Source: Clostridiales bacterium
GTDB lineage: Bacteria; Bacillota; Clostridia; Christensenellales; Borkfalkiaceae
Direction: 5' to 3'
NCBI GenBank assembly: GCA_015055805.1
Contig: SVHN01000012.1
Location: forward strand, 1-52,141
DNA: 52,141 bases
In this document: positions 1-6,506 of the stretch, piece by piece
Numbering within the stretch: position 1 is the stretch's first letter
Layout: every line of letters begins with the position of its first letter
Made by a program: the position numbers and the translations under genes
The notes under the pieces: model-generated
Databases searched by the model: none
The model's input: only the letters and a program-made list of their open reading frames with translations
What the model was told of the DNA's origin: nothing

Positions 1-127
1 TAACAAACCAGTTCTGTTCACTTTCTTGCTTCGGGGGATTATTGTTGTTAAGCGAAGTTTGGGCGTTGGTATCAACGCCGTGTATATTTAACTGCGCTTT
101 TCTTTGTAATTCTTGTGGATTATACAT
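1..127 (-). CDS. Partial phage-type protein, N-terminus only
   Basis: An open frame starts at the ATG complementary to 125-127 and runs off the left edge without a stop. It begins MYNPQELQRKAQLNIHGVDT and is rich in Asn and Gln. A purine-rich AGAGAG stretch sits just upstream, and the gene follows the 143-1471 gene by about 15 bases, so the two are probably co-transcribed. I do not recognise a family. Its place beside a structural-looking protein suggests a late prophage gene, but that is inference only. Confidence 0.5.
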   Translation of the reverse strand, partial: MYNPQELQRKAQLNIHGVDTNAQTSLNNNNPPKQESEQNWFV

Positions 128-142
128 TATTCACTCTCTTTT

Positions 143-1471
143 TTATTTGCCAGATGCAACTTTAATGTAGGCACTAACTGCATCATTTATATTGCTATTA
201 TCAGACATCATTTGTCGCCAAGTTCCACCGTGGTCAACTATAAACAAATGACCGTCATAAACTGCAGTCGTTTTCGGAGATTTAGACTTGCCTTGTTTAG
301 CAAGAAGATTGTCAAGAATATCCGAATACTCTTTTTTTGCAGGATTGCCCATTCTTAAATCGTATTCAGTGCCACCTATTGAAACGTCAATATCGTTATT
401 TTGTCTATCGGTAGAACCAAAGCCTTGAATGTTAACTTTTCCATAAGTGTTATCTGCCCCACGATAGCCTTCTTGTGTTTCCATAGAAAGAACTGGGTTT
501 TCGTGTTTATCAATATAATCATTAAGAGCAGAATTTTCACCGTCAGCACCAGAATTATACGCTTCAAGCCATTCACTAAATCCTTCTTGGCTTTCAAGAT
601 ACGCCATAGTGCTTTCTGGAACGTTTTCGCCATAAATACGTGTTATGTAATCCCAAGTCTTTTGGGCCGTTTCGTTGGTGATGCTACCGTCAGTATTGAA
701 CGCACCATCTTCTGCAAGCATACCAGAAACTTCGGAAACTACATTTGTTTCTTTCTCGTCTTGATATTGTTGTTCTTGCATATCCAACTGTCTATCAGTT
801 TGCTCTAATTGACGGTCTGTCGCTTCTTTGTTATCCTTTGCTTGTTGTAATTCTGTCATTTTGGTTAAATAATATGAATACAACTCGTTATTTGCAGAAT
901 TTGCATCAGAATAAGACTTATTTACGCTATTTCTATAAGCGTTGTAGGCATCAATAGAAGTGTCGCCAGCATAACCAGTATCAGCCTTTCCGTTAGCCTT
1001 GTTGATTTCCCCAACGTTTCTATTTACCCCTTGAAGTTCGCCACCATTTATAATAAATTCTTTTATGGCGGTTTTATCTGGCTCTCTTTTGATTCTCATT
1101 AAAATATCGGGTAAAATAGCCCCTTCTTCAATTTCTAACGATTGTGACTTTCTAAACGACAACTTAACTTTGACACTCTCGTATTTATCTATTTCGTTGC
1201 TAATCATAAAGTCTTGTAAAGCCTTTTTTAATCTTTCCATTGCGTTTTTCTTTTTGTCTGCAATATCTTTAATTCTTTTAATTTCAGCATCACATTCGTC
1301 TATTTCCGATTTCATTTCACGTATAATTACACCATAACCTTCCAACTTGTCATTTTTAGCAAGTTCAAGTTCGTTAAGTGCTTGCATATCTTCTTCTGTT
1401 ATCTCACCGTCCTGCTCTGCTATCTTCGTCCATAATGCTCTTAAATTCGCATCTATCTCATATAATCTCAT
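143..1471 (-). CDS. Chimeric prophage protein: Gp157-like N-terminus joined to an unrelated C-terminus
   Basis: The 442-residue product has two unlike parts. Residues 1-149 match the Siphovirus Gp157 pattern: MRLYEIDANL start, a long charged coiled coil, then a basic segment ending GGELQGV. Gp157 proteins are early phage proteins of about 150-190 residues and normally stop near here. Residues 150-442 are Asn/Gln/Asp-rich and end in a small beta-rich domain, which looks more like a virion or tail-associated protein. The start at 1471 was preferred to 1504 because an AGGGGG ribosome site precedes it and the ATG overlaps the upstream TGA. The in-frame join suggests a deletion linking early and late genes in a decaying prophage. 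A true two-domain protein is the alternative. Confidence 0.7.
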   Translation of the reverse strand: MRLYEIDANLRALWTKIAEQDGEITEEDMQALNELELAKNDKLEGYGVIIREMKSEIDECDAEIKRIKDIADKKKNAMERLKKALQDFMISNEIDKYESVKVKLSFRKSQSLEIEEGAILPDILMRIKREPDKTAIKEFIINGGELQGVNRNVGEINKANGKADTGYAGDTSIDAYNAYRNSVNKSYSDANSANNELYSYYLTKMTELQQAKDNKEATDRQLEQTDRQLDMQEQQYQDEKETNVVSEVSGMLAEDGAFNTDGSITNETAQKTWDYITRIYGENVPESTMAYLESQEGFSEWLEAYNSGADGENSALNDYIDKHENPVLSMETQEGYRGADNTYGKVNIQGFGSTDRQNNDIDVSIGGTEYDLRMGNPAKKEYSDILDNLLAKQGKSKSPKTTAVYDGHLFIVDHGGTWRQMMSDNSNINDAVSAYIKVASGK

Positions 1472-1725
1472 ACTTGTTCCCCCTTTGGTTGCTCTTTTTC
1501 GCATTCTTCTTGGTATCTCTTTGAGTTGGTTTTATATTCGTCCCTAACGTCTTGAACCACGTCAGCCATATCAAGTAAATCTTGAATAAGTTGTTCTTTT
1601 TCGGCTTCGTTGTCGGTTTCGGTAAGTTTTAAGCCGATTTCTTTGGCTTTAATTTCAAAGCCCGGAACGAGCAATTTAAGTTGTTTTTCTGCTTTATCTG
1701 CACTTTTCTTGTAATAATTTTTCAT
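1468..1725 (-). CDS. Small charged prophage protein, unknown function
   Basis: The 85-residue product is highly charged and mostly helical (MKNYYKKSADKAEKQLKLL start) with no cysteines or membrane segment. Its stop overlaps the start of the Gp157-like gene by four bases (ATGA), so the two are translationally coupled. In phage early regions, genes beside Gp157 often encode such short helical proteins. No family was recognised. A ribosome site (AAGGAG type) precedes the ATG. Confidence 0.6.
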   Translation of the reverse strand: MKNYYKKSADKAEKQLKLLVPGFEIKAKEIGLKLTETDNEAEKEQLIQDLLDMADVVQDVRDEYKTNSKRYQEECEKEQPKGEQV

Positions 1726-1800
1726 AATGTTTAATTTCTCCTTGACTTTTAATTTTTAATTTGATAAAATAATAATGTTAAAAATGCTTTGGTTGGCGTT

Positions 1801-2223
1801 TTAACAATCTGGCTTTTCGCTATTGCGGAGAGCCTTTTCCTTTTCTTTGGCTTCAATTATTTCAAATTGCTTTTGTAGCCTTGCATAGCAACGAAGAATC
1901 CAGTCGGTTATATCTTTATAACCGCACTTCTTCAATGCTTTCTTTAAGAACGCTTGTGCTTCTTTCGGAAGACTGACAGTAAGTTTATACTTGTCGGTCT
2001 CTTTTTTTGTTTTCTGCTTGGTTGGCTTATAATATAGTTCTTTGTTTGTGTAAATATCTTCTGGTATGCAGTTCAATACTTGACACATCACTTTTAGCAT
2101 TTCTGGTATCGGTAAACACTTATAATGAGTAAACCTACTTACCATTGGCGCATCAGTTCCGATTAGTTCGGCAAAATCCTTACTGGATATTCCTGCTTTT
2201 GTAATTTGTTGTTGCAGTTGCAT
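1801..2223 (-). CDS. Prophage HTH protein with basic C-terminal region
   Basis: The 140-residue product starts with a Cro/CI-type helix-turn-helix in about residues 1-60 (ITKAGISSKDFAELIGTDAP then MVSRF). This is followed by a lysine-rich linker and a helical tail of about 60 residues. The tail includes YKLTVSLPKEAQAFLKKALK, which looks like a small ribbon-helix-helix or oligomerisation segment. A strong AAAAGGGGG ribosome site precedes the ATG. The start lies 61 bases inside the end of the previous gene. It probably acts as a regulator in the early operon; the target is unknown. Confidence 0.6.
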   Translation of the reverse strand: MQLQQQITKAGISSKDFAELIGTDAPMVSRFTHYKCLPIPEMLKVMCQVLNCIPEDIYTNKELYYKPTKQKTKKETDKYKLTVSLPKEAQAFLKKALKKCGYKDITDWILRCYARLQKQFEIIEAKEKEKALRNSEKPDC

Positions 2224-2375
2224 TGTTCCACCCCCTTTTTAGATTTTATATATTGATAACGCTCTGTGTGAGTCGCCATATATAACAAGTAATAACTTTC
2301 TTCTTGCTGGGACAGTGTTAGCCCAAGTTTAACCTTACATCTGATTTCGTGTTCTCTGGTTTGAGTGTCTATCAT
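2163..2375 (-). CDS. Small prophage early protein, unknown
   Basis: The 70-residue product begins MIDTQTREHEIRCKVKLGLT and has the LTLSQQEESYYLLYMA pattern seen in short uncharacterised proteins of Firmicute phages. A very good ribosome site (AAGGAG) precedes the ATG, which overlaps the upstream stop by four bases (ATGA). The last 20 codons overlap the next gene in another frame. That long overlap is unusual, but both starts have strong ribosome sites. Function unknown. Confidence 0.55.
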   Translation of the reverse strand: MIDTQTREHEIRCKVKLGLTLSQQEESYYLLYMATHTERYQYIKSKKGVEQCNCNNKLQKQEYPVRILPN

Positions 2376-2593
2376 AAATTCTCCTTAACATAACGTTGTT
2401 TGTCAGTGATGTTGTAATATTCAAAATAATCTTCTGTGTGAAGTTTCCCTTGAATACCAAGTCTGTCAAACTTAAATTTGATTTCTCTCATTTTCCTTGC
2501 CGCAACTTGATATGTAAGTCCTAATAGTTGTTGCAAGTCTTGAATTGTTAAATAATCTTTTGAAAAGATTTTTTCACGTTCTGCGAATGACAT
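2372..2593 (-). CDS. Small HTH protein of the prophage early operon
   Basis: The 73-residue product contains a helix-turn-helix of the excisionase or MerR-like winged kind: KDYLTIQDLQQLLGLTYQVA followed by ARKMREIK. A short basic C-terminus follows. It is the first gene downstream of the operator at 2605-2620 and could be an excisionase or an early regulator. Size, placement and fold suit either; the sequence does not decide between them. Confidence 0.6.
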   Translation of the reverse strand: MSFAEREKIFSKDYLTIQDLQQLLGLTYQVAARKMREIKFKFDRLGIQGKLHTEDYFEYYNITDKQRYVKENL

Positions 2594-2604
2594 AATCTAC
2601 CTAT

Positions 2605-2620
2605 GGTGCATTTCTGCAAC
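2605..2620. promoter_or_regulatory. Operator copy, identical 16-mer
   Basis: The 16 bases GGTGCATTTCTGCAAC occur here and again at 2847-2862 without a mismatch. The core TGCA-TTTC-TGCA is a dyad, as expected for a Cro/CI site. This copy lies between the Cro-like gene and the next HTH gene, just before that gene's start. Confidence 0.6.
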
Positions 2621-2824
2621 TTATTGAGCAAAAAAAATTTCAGTCGTTTCTTCTGGGGTTAACTGTAATTCTTTTGCAATAGCATCAACTTCGTTTACAA
2701 AAAAAGAATTGTTCTTCATTTTTCTGTGAAAAGTTGACTTGTCTATACCCATTTTTTGGGAAACTTCTTCAATAGACATTTCTTTTTCAATGATTTTTGC
2801 TTTTAGTTTGTTTACCTTCAACAT
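2621..2824 (-). CDS. Cro-like repressor
   Basis: The 67-residue product is almost entirely an HTH_3-type helix-turn-helix: LKAKIIEKEMSIEEVSQKMG, then IDKSTFHRKMK. The start at 2824 was chosen because GGAGAAACAAA precedes the ATG; the longer reading frame has no ribosome site. It is the first gene leftward from the divergent promoter region facing the CI-like gene, the classic place of Cro. It probably binds the TGCA dyads at 2605, 2847 and nearby and favours the lytic direction. Confidence 0.75.
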   Translation of the reverse strand: MLKVNKLKAKIIEKEMSIEEVSQKMGIDKSTFHRKMKNNSFFVNEVDAIAKELQLTPEETTEIFFAQ

Positions 2825-2846
2825 TTTGTTTCTCCTTGTTTTATTT

Positions 2847-2862
2847 GGTGCATTTCTGCAAC
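2847..2862. promoter_or_regulatory. Operator at the leftward early promoter
   Basis: This is a second perfect copy of GGTGCATTTCTGCAAC. It covers the expected transcription start of the leftward promoter at 2870-2898. Related half or full sites (GCATTTTTGCAAC at 2899-2911, GTTGCATTTTTG at 2937-2948) lie at the -35 boxes of the leftward and rightward promoters, so one repressor could control both directions. Confidence 0.65.
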
Positions 2863-2869
2863 TGTCTAT

Positions 2870-2898
2870 AATATAGCATAGCAAAAACCCCTTGTCAA
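2870..2898 (-). promoter_or_regulatory. Leftward early prophage promoter (Cro side)
   Basis: TTGACA at 2898-2893 and TATATT at 2875-2870 on the minus strand are separated by 17 bases. The start point falls in the operator at 2847-2862. It would drive the Cro-like gene and the small early genes downstream. Confidence 0.75.
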
Positions 2899-2937
2899 GC
2901 ATTTTTGCAACTTTTTTTGAAAATTATTAAAATTTTG

Positions 2938-2966
2938 TTGCATTTTTGAAAATAATCCTTTATAAT
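2938..2966 (+). promoter_or_regulatory. Rightward promoter of the CI-like repressor
   Basis: TTGCAT at 2938-2943 and TATAAT at 2961-2966 are 17 bases apart. The -35 box is embedded in a TTGCATTTTTG motif related to the operators. This arrangement fits a lysogeny-maintenance promoter under autoregulation. Confidence 0.7.
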
Positions 2967-2970
2967 GACA

Positions 2971-3000
2971 ATACAGTAAAACACAGTAAACTATGGTAAA
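2971..3000 (+). repeat. Three 10-bp direct repeats in the repressor leader
   Basis: Three consecutive 10-mers read ATACAGTAAA, ACACAGTAAA and CTATGGTAAA. Exactly one helical turn apart, they sit between the -10 box and the CI-like start codon. They may be binding sites for a second regulator or for the repressor itself. Confidence 0.6.
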
Positions 3001-3012
3001 AGGAAAAACAAA

Positions 3013-3636
3013 ATGAATATTATTGCATTGAGAATTAAAGAAAGACGTGAACAACTTGGGCTATCGGCAGAACAACTTGCAGAAAAAATCGGCAAGGCAA
3101 AAACAACTATATATAGATATGAGAGTGGTTTTATTGAAAAAATGCCTTCGAGTGTTCTTTCTGATATCGCAAAAGCGTTAAATGTTTCACCCACTTATTT
3201 AATGGGGTTAGAAGACAGCGCTTTAATTACAGACCAAATACGCCCTATTCGATTAAAGAAATTCCGTATGCTTGGCGAAATTGCTTGCGGTGAACCTATT
3301 TTCGCAAACGAAGACCACGAAACCTACATAGATGCTTCTGCAGAAATAAAAGCAGACTTTTGTCTAACTGCCAAAGGCGACTCTATGACTGGCGCAAGGA
3401 TTTTTGACGGTGATATAGTTTTTATTAGAGAACAAGCCATTGTTGAAAACGGTCAAATCGCTGCAGTTGTTATTGGTGAAGAAGTCACACTTAAACGCTG
3501 GTATTACTACCCGGAACAAAAGAAACTTGTTTTGCAGGCTGAAAATCCCAGATATGAACCTTTTGTTTTTATCGGGGAAGAATTAAACAACATACGCTGT
3601 CTTGGTCGTGCAGTGTCTTTTATGAGCAATTTATAA
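3013..3636 (+). CDS. CI/LexA-like phage repressor with S24 peptidase domain
   Basis: The 207-residue protein has an N-terminal HTH_3 domain (about 1-65; LSAEQLAEKIGKAKTTIYRY) and a C-terminal LexA/CI-type self-cleaving domain (about 85-205). The catalytic serine is S124 in KGDSMTG, and the general-base lysine is K161 in VTLKRW. The likely cleavage site is C92-G93 in IACGEP, a Cys-Gly pair as in UmuD rather than the commoner Ala-Gly. Activated RecA would therefore trigger autocleavage and prophage induction. The gene stands opposite the Cro-like gene with shared operators. A purine-rich AAAAGGAAAA leader precedes the ATG. Confidence 0.9.
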   Translation: MNIIALRIKERREQLGLSAEQLAEKIGKAKTTIYRYESGFIEKMPSSVLSDIAKALNVSPTYLMGLEDSALITDQIRPIRLKKFRMLGEIACGEPIFANEDHETYIDASAEIKADFCLTAKGDSMTGARIFDGDIVFIREQAIVENGQIAAVVIGEEVTLKRWYYYPEQKKLVLQAENPRYEPFVFIGEELNNIRCLGRAVSFMSNL

Positions 3637-3646
3637 GGATTTAATT

Positions 3647-4723
3647 ATGTATCACACATATCACATAATAAGAAAATCTTGCCCGAATTGTGGTAAGGTG
3701 TTAAAAACTGAAAATGAATTATCTTACATTTTACTAACTATCATAACAGCATTTACATATCTTATCTGGCTTTGGGGTACTTCTATATTAGAAAAAATAT
3801 TCAAATATGACCTTGTAAAAATGGGTAGTCCTATCAAGCCTTGTCCCAAATGTGGTGTGTTAGTTAATATGCAAGACAAAAAAGAGTGGGAAGAACTAAC
3901 TTTACTTCAAAAGAAGTCTTGGGCTTTTCGTAGATATCTTGCAACAAGTAAAGTTTTAACTTTTTTTGCTCTTTTATGCGCTGTTTTTGTAGTGACAATT
4001 TTCTTCGCACCAATATTTATATTACCTATTTACTTTATTTACCGTAAGTGGCAAAAACATTTAAATTCAAACGAAATAATAATTTCTATTTCAGACTATT
4101 CTTTAATTGAAGAATCTTGTAAAAGACTGCAGATAAATAATCCAATAACAGAAACAAGCAAAATAAGAATAAAAGAAACTGGCGAGATTATAACCGACTT
4201 TCAATGTTCCCTTGAAGACTTGATACGGAAAGCCTTTCCCCTTCTATCTTCACAATCAGTTGAAATGTTATATAATATTATATCTAACACTGTAAATAAG
4301 TATAATTTAGACAATGGGACTAACCATAAAAAAACAAATGTTGCAGAAGTATTTTTTTATAACTTTGGCAATGAAATAAACAACTATATTACTTCTGATA
4401 ATCTTCAAAACGGTTGTTTTGGAATTATTACTATTCTTGTTGTTTGTTGTATGATGCTTTCAGATAAAGCCTATTCACGACTAAAAAAATCGCAAACACT
4501 ATGGAACGATGCCAAATCGTGTTTTCAAGACAATATCTCTGATAATCTTAAAAATTCGTTTCTAAAAACTATGGATTATTGTTATTTAATGTGGCATTTG
4601 GATAAAATTTCAAGCGGAGAAACCATTGAAGAACTTAATAATCAACTTGATGGCGAAGTGTTGTTTGGAAGTAGTGTTGTCACATTTGCAAAAGAAAAAA
4701 ATTTATCTCTAAAAAGTCTTTAA
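3647..4723 (+). CDS. Zinc-ribbon membrane protein of unknown function
   Basis: The 358-residue protein starts 10 bases after the repressor stop and is probably co-transcribed with it, so it should be made in the lysogen. The N-terminus has paired knuckles CPNC (residues 12-15) and CPKC (about 66-69), split by a hydrophobic segment. Another hydrophobic segment follows at about residues 104-130. A mostly helical soluble region of about 220 residues contains one more hydrophobic stretch (NGCFGIITILVVCCMML). I recognise no family. Genes in this position often give superinfection exclusion or other lysogenic conversion traits, which is inference here. Confidence 0.7.
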   Translation: MYHTYHIIRKSCPNCGKVLKTENELSYILLTIITAFTYLIWLWGTSILEKIFKYDLVKMGSPIKPCPKCGVLVNMQDKKEWEELTLLQKKSWAFRRYLATSKVLTFFALLCAVFVVTIFFAPIFILPIYFIYRKWQKHLNSNEIIISISDYSLIEESCKRLQINNPITETSKIRIKETGEIITDFQCSLEDLIRKAFPLLSSQSVEMLYNIISNTVNKYNLDNGTNHKKTNVAEVFFYNFGNEINNYITSDNLQNGCFGIITILVVCCMMLSDKAYSRLKKSQTLWNDAKSCFQDNISDNLKNSFLKTMDYCYLMWHLDKISSGETIEELNNQLDGEVLFGSSVVTFAKEKNLSLKSL

Positions 4724-4754
4724 AAACCAACAAAAAATAACCCTATTTTTCTTT

Positions 4755-4795
4755 GGTTGCCAACTTGGCAACCATTGGTATACCAAACGGCAACC
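4755..4795. repeat. Cluster of palindromes before the integrase
   Basis: GGTTGCCAA-C-TTGGCAACC (4755-4773) is a perfect inverted repeat with 9-base arms. It is followed at once by the perfect 12-base palindrome TTGGTATACCAA (4775-4786) and a further GGCAACC (4789-4795). The heptamer GGCAACC thus occurs three times within 41 bases. The sites could be integrase arm sites or operators; no T-run follows, so a terminator is unlikely. Confidence 0.6.
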
Positions 4796-4796
4796 C

Positions 4797-4826
4797 AGTA
4801 TAGTATAGGTTAGTATAGTATAGATT
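4797..4826. repeat. 15-bp tandem repeat
   Basis: Two adjacent units, AGTATAGTATAGGTT and AGTATAGTATAGATT, differ by one base and are themselves built from AGTAT steps. A GAAA microsatellite (about 4836-4851) and an AT-rich stretch follow. These lie in the 184-base space between the membrane protein and the integrase. Confidence 0.65.
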
Positions 4827-4877
4827 AGTTTAAAAAGAAAGAAAGAAAGAATAATAAATATATTTAAAAAAATATAA

Positions 4878-4895
4878 CACGTGCGTGCGCACGTG
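4878..4895. promoter_or_regulatory. GC-rich inverted repeat at the integrase start
   Basis: CACGTGCG-TG-CGCACGTG is a perfect inverted repeat with 8-base arms in otherwise AT-rich DNA. It ends 12 bases before the chosen integrase ATG, so a hairpin here would sit beside the ribosome site. It could be a repressor site or an RNA element that limits integrase translation. Confidence 0.55.
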
Positions 4896-4907
4896 CGTGA
4901 GAGATTT

Positions 4908-6047
4908 ATGGCAGAGTTTTTTATATCTTCAAATAAATATTCATTGAGTGAACGACAAACAAAACGTGGAAAAGTTTATGATATACGTTTTCGTATTGTC
5001 ACGCCCGACGGTATTGAAAAACAAAAAAGGCTTGCTGGATATGCGAATAAAACGTTAGCAAAACAAGCCTACATTGATTTTATAACGGAAAAATGCGAAC
5101 TTATAAAAAACAATCCTATTATACGTCAAAAAAAAGCCGAAAAAGGTCAAGAAATATTAACCATTAAAGATTTAGTTAACACCTACTTAAAATCAATAAG
5201 AAACCAAATTAAAGATGCAACAATCTATGAAAAGGAAAAAATATTTAATTTAATAATCTTGCCACGCTTTGGCGACTGCCAGTTAAAACATCTTACAAGG
5301 CAAGAATTATACCTTTGGCAAGACGAACTGTGGTCAAACAAAAATCCAAAAACCAACGATTATTATTCCTATAAATACCTTTCTAAAATCAGAACATATT
5401 TTTCAGCATTTTTGACTTGGTGTGCTGATAGAAACGACGGATTTACTAACTACCTATTGACAATTAAAAAGCCCAAACGCAGAACACCAAAAAAGGAAAT
5501 GCAATTCTGGACCAGAAAAGAGTTTGAAACTTTTATCAAAGTTGTAGATAACCAAATGTATAGAACGTTATTTTCAATGCTATTTTATACTGGAAGACGT
5601 AAAGGCGAAGTTTTGTCACTTTCACCCGACGACATAAAACCTAACGGAATAAGATTTAACAAGTCGATAACCAGAAAAACGCTTGACGACAGTGCATATA
5701 AAATTACTTCGACTAAAACCGAAAAGGTCGCCACGACACCTATCTGCAAACCATTAAAAGCCGAACTTCAAAATTACACAGTCCCAAACGGTCCTTTTTA
5801 CTTTGGTGGCGATACACCTTTGACCGACAATACTATTAGACGTGTTTTTAATAAATACGCAGACATTGCTGGGGTCAAACAAATTAGAATCCACGACTTG
5901 CGACATTCGTTTGTTTCTATGCTCATACATTTAGGCGCAAACTTAACTGTTGTGGCTGACTTAATCGGTGACACTTTGGCACAAGTCACGAAGACTTACG
6001 CCCACTTATACGAAGAAGATAAAAAGAAAATTATTGACAAAATTTAA
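4908..6047 (+). CDS. int: Phage tyrosine recombinase (integrase)
   Basis: The 379-residue protein has an N-terminal arm-binding region (about 1-65), a SAM-like core-binding domain (about 84-180) and a C-terminal catalytic domain. Visible catalytic residues are R231 (TGRRKGE), K270 (TSTKTEK), H329 and R332 (HDLRH), and the nucleophile Y364 (KTYAHL). The usual histidine of the LGH motif is replaced by D355 (LIGDTLAQV). The ATG at 4908 was preferred over the in-frame GTG at 4881 because a GAGAG ribosome site precedes it and the GTG lies inside an inverted repeat. It would catalyse integration and, with a helper, excision. Confidence 0.92.
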   Translation: MAEFFISSNKYSLSERQTKRGKVYDIRFRIVTPDGIEKQKRLAGYANKTLAKQAYIDFITEKCELIKNNPIIRQKKAEKGQEILTIKDLVNTYLKSIRNQIKDATIYEKEKIFNLIILPRFGDCQLKHLTRQELYLWQDELWSNKNPKTNDYYSYKYLSKIRTYFSAFLTWCADRNDGFTNYLLTIKKPKRRTPKKEMQFWTRKEFETFIKVVDNQMYRTLFSMLFYTGRRKGEVLSLSPDDIKPNGIRFNKSITRKTLDDSAYKITSTKTEKVATTPICKPLKAELQNYTVPNGPFYFGGDTPLTDNTIRRVFNKYADIAGVKQIRIHDLRHSFVSMLIHLGANLTVVADLIGDTLAQVTKTYAHLYEEDKKKIIDKI

Positions 6048-6079
6048 TCAAAATGTGACTAAATTGTGACACAAAAGAA

Positions 6080-6103
6080 AAAACCACAATATATAGTGGT
6101 TTT
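6080..6103 (+). terminator. Terminator after the integrase
   Basis: AAAACCAC and GTGGTTTT form an 8-base stem with an 8-base loop just downstream of the integrase stop. Confidence 0.6.
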
Positions 6104-6140
6104 AATCTTGAATTTAAGCATATATTTGGTGTTTAGAGTT

Positions 6141-6196
6141 TCGCGTCTCCCCTGCCAAATCTCAATCACAATATGTGGTTGGGATTTTTTATTTTT
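6141..6196. repeat. 56-bp direct repeat, copy 1 (possible attachment site; contains a terminator)
   Basis: This segment recurs 125 bases downstream at 6266-6321 with 54 of 56 bases identical; the two differences lie in the hairpin loop. It begins TCGCGTCTCCCCTGCC and continues into AATCTCAATCACA, which pairs (with G-U pairs) with TGTGGTTGGGATT, followed by a T-rich run. It therefore also works as a rho-independent terminator. Its place just beyond the integrase suggests a prophage attachment core. Confidence 0.6.
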
Positions 6197-6265
6197 AAAC
6201 AATCACGCAACCGTCTCCGCCGATTGCTGACTGCTCCGTTTCACTACGCAGGGCTTCCGCCCGAG

Positions 6266-6321
6266 TCGCGTCTCCCCTGCCAAATCTCAATCACAACAAG
6301 TGGTTGGGATTTTTTATTTTT
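6266..6321. repeat. 56-bp direct repeat, copy 2
   Basis: This copy has the same 56-base unit as 6141-6196, again with a terminator-like stem and T-run. Between the copies (6197-6265) lies a GC-rich stretch, unlike its surroundings, with a GGGC-TTCC-GCCC hairpin. It holds no coding frame I would trust. It resembles a dispersed intergenic element or the edge of an RNA gene, but no tRNA T-loop is visible. Confidence 0.6.
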
Positions 6322-6390
6322 TTTAACACATAAATTTATTACTTTAATTATAAATTATTTTGCGATAATTATCAAGTAATTTCTAATCAA

Positions 6391-6429
6391 TAAAAAAAAT
6401 AGCGCATTATCTAATTACGCGCTATTTTT
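6391..6429 (-). terminator. Terminator of the glm operon
   Basis: Arms AAAAATAGCGC (6395-6405) and GCGCTATTTTT (6419-6429) form an 11-base stem, with a run of Ts on the minus strand. It could also stop rightward transcription. Confidence 0.8.
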
Positions 6430-6506
6430 GTCAATCAACACAATTAACATTAATTATTTTAAGATTATTCAAATCGTTTTAGTTATCAATAAACATTTCG
6501 TTTGAT

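Noticed and set aside
401-808. Plus-strand open frame in the prophage gene region
   Set aside because: It is antisense to the 143-1471 coding frame, with no ribosome site and no recognisable motif.
4881-4907. GTG start nine codons upstream of the integrase
   Set aside because: The extra codons fall inside an inverted repeat and lack a ribosome site; the ATG at 4908 is better placed.
6141-6321. Possible tmRNA or tRNA 3' end in the repeat (CGCGTCTCCCC)
   Set aside because: No T-loop (GGTTCGA) or acceptor pairing can be found on either strand.
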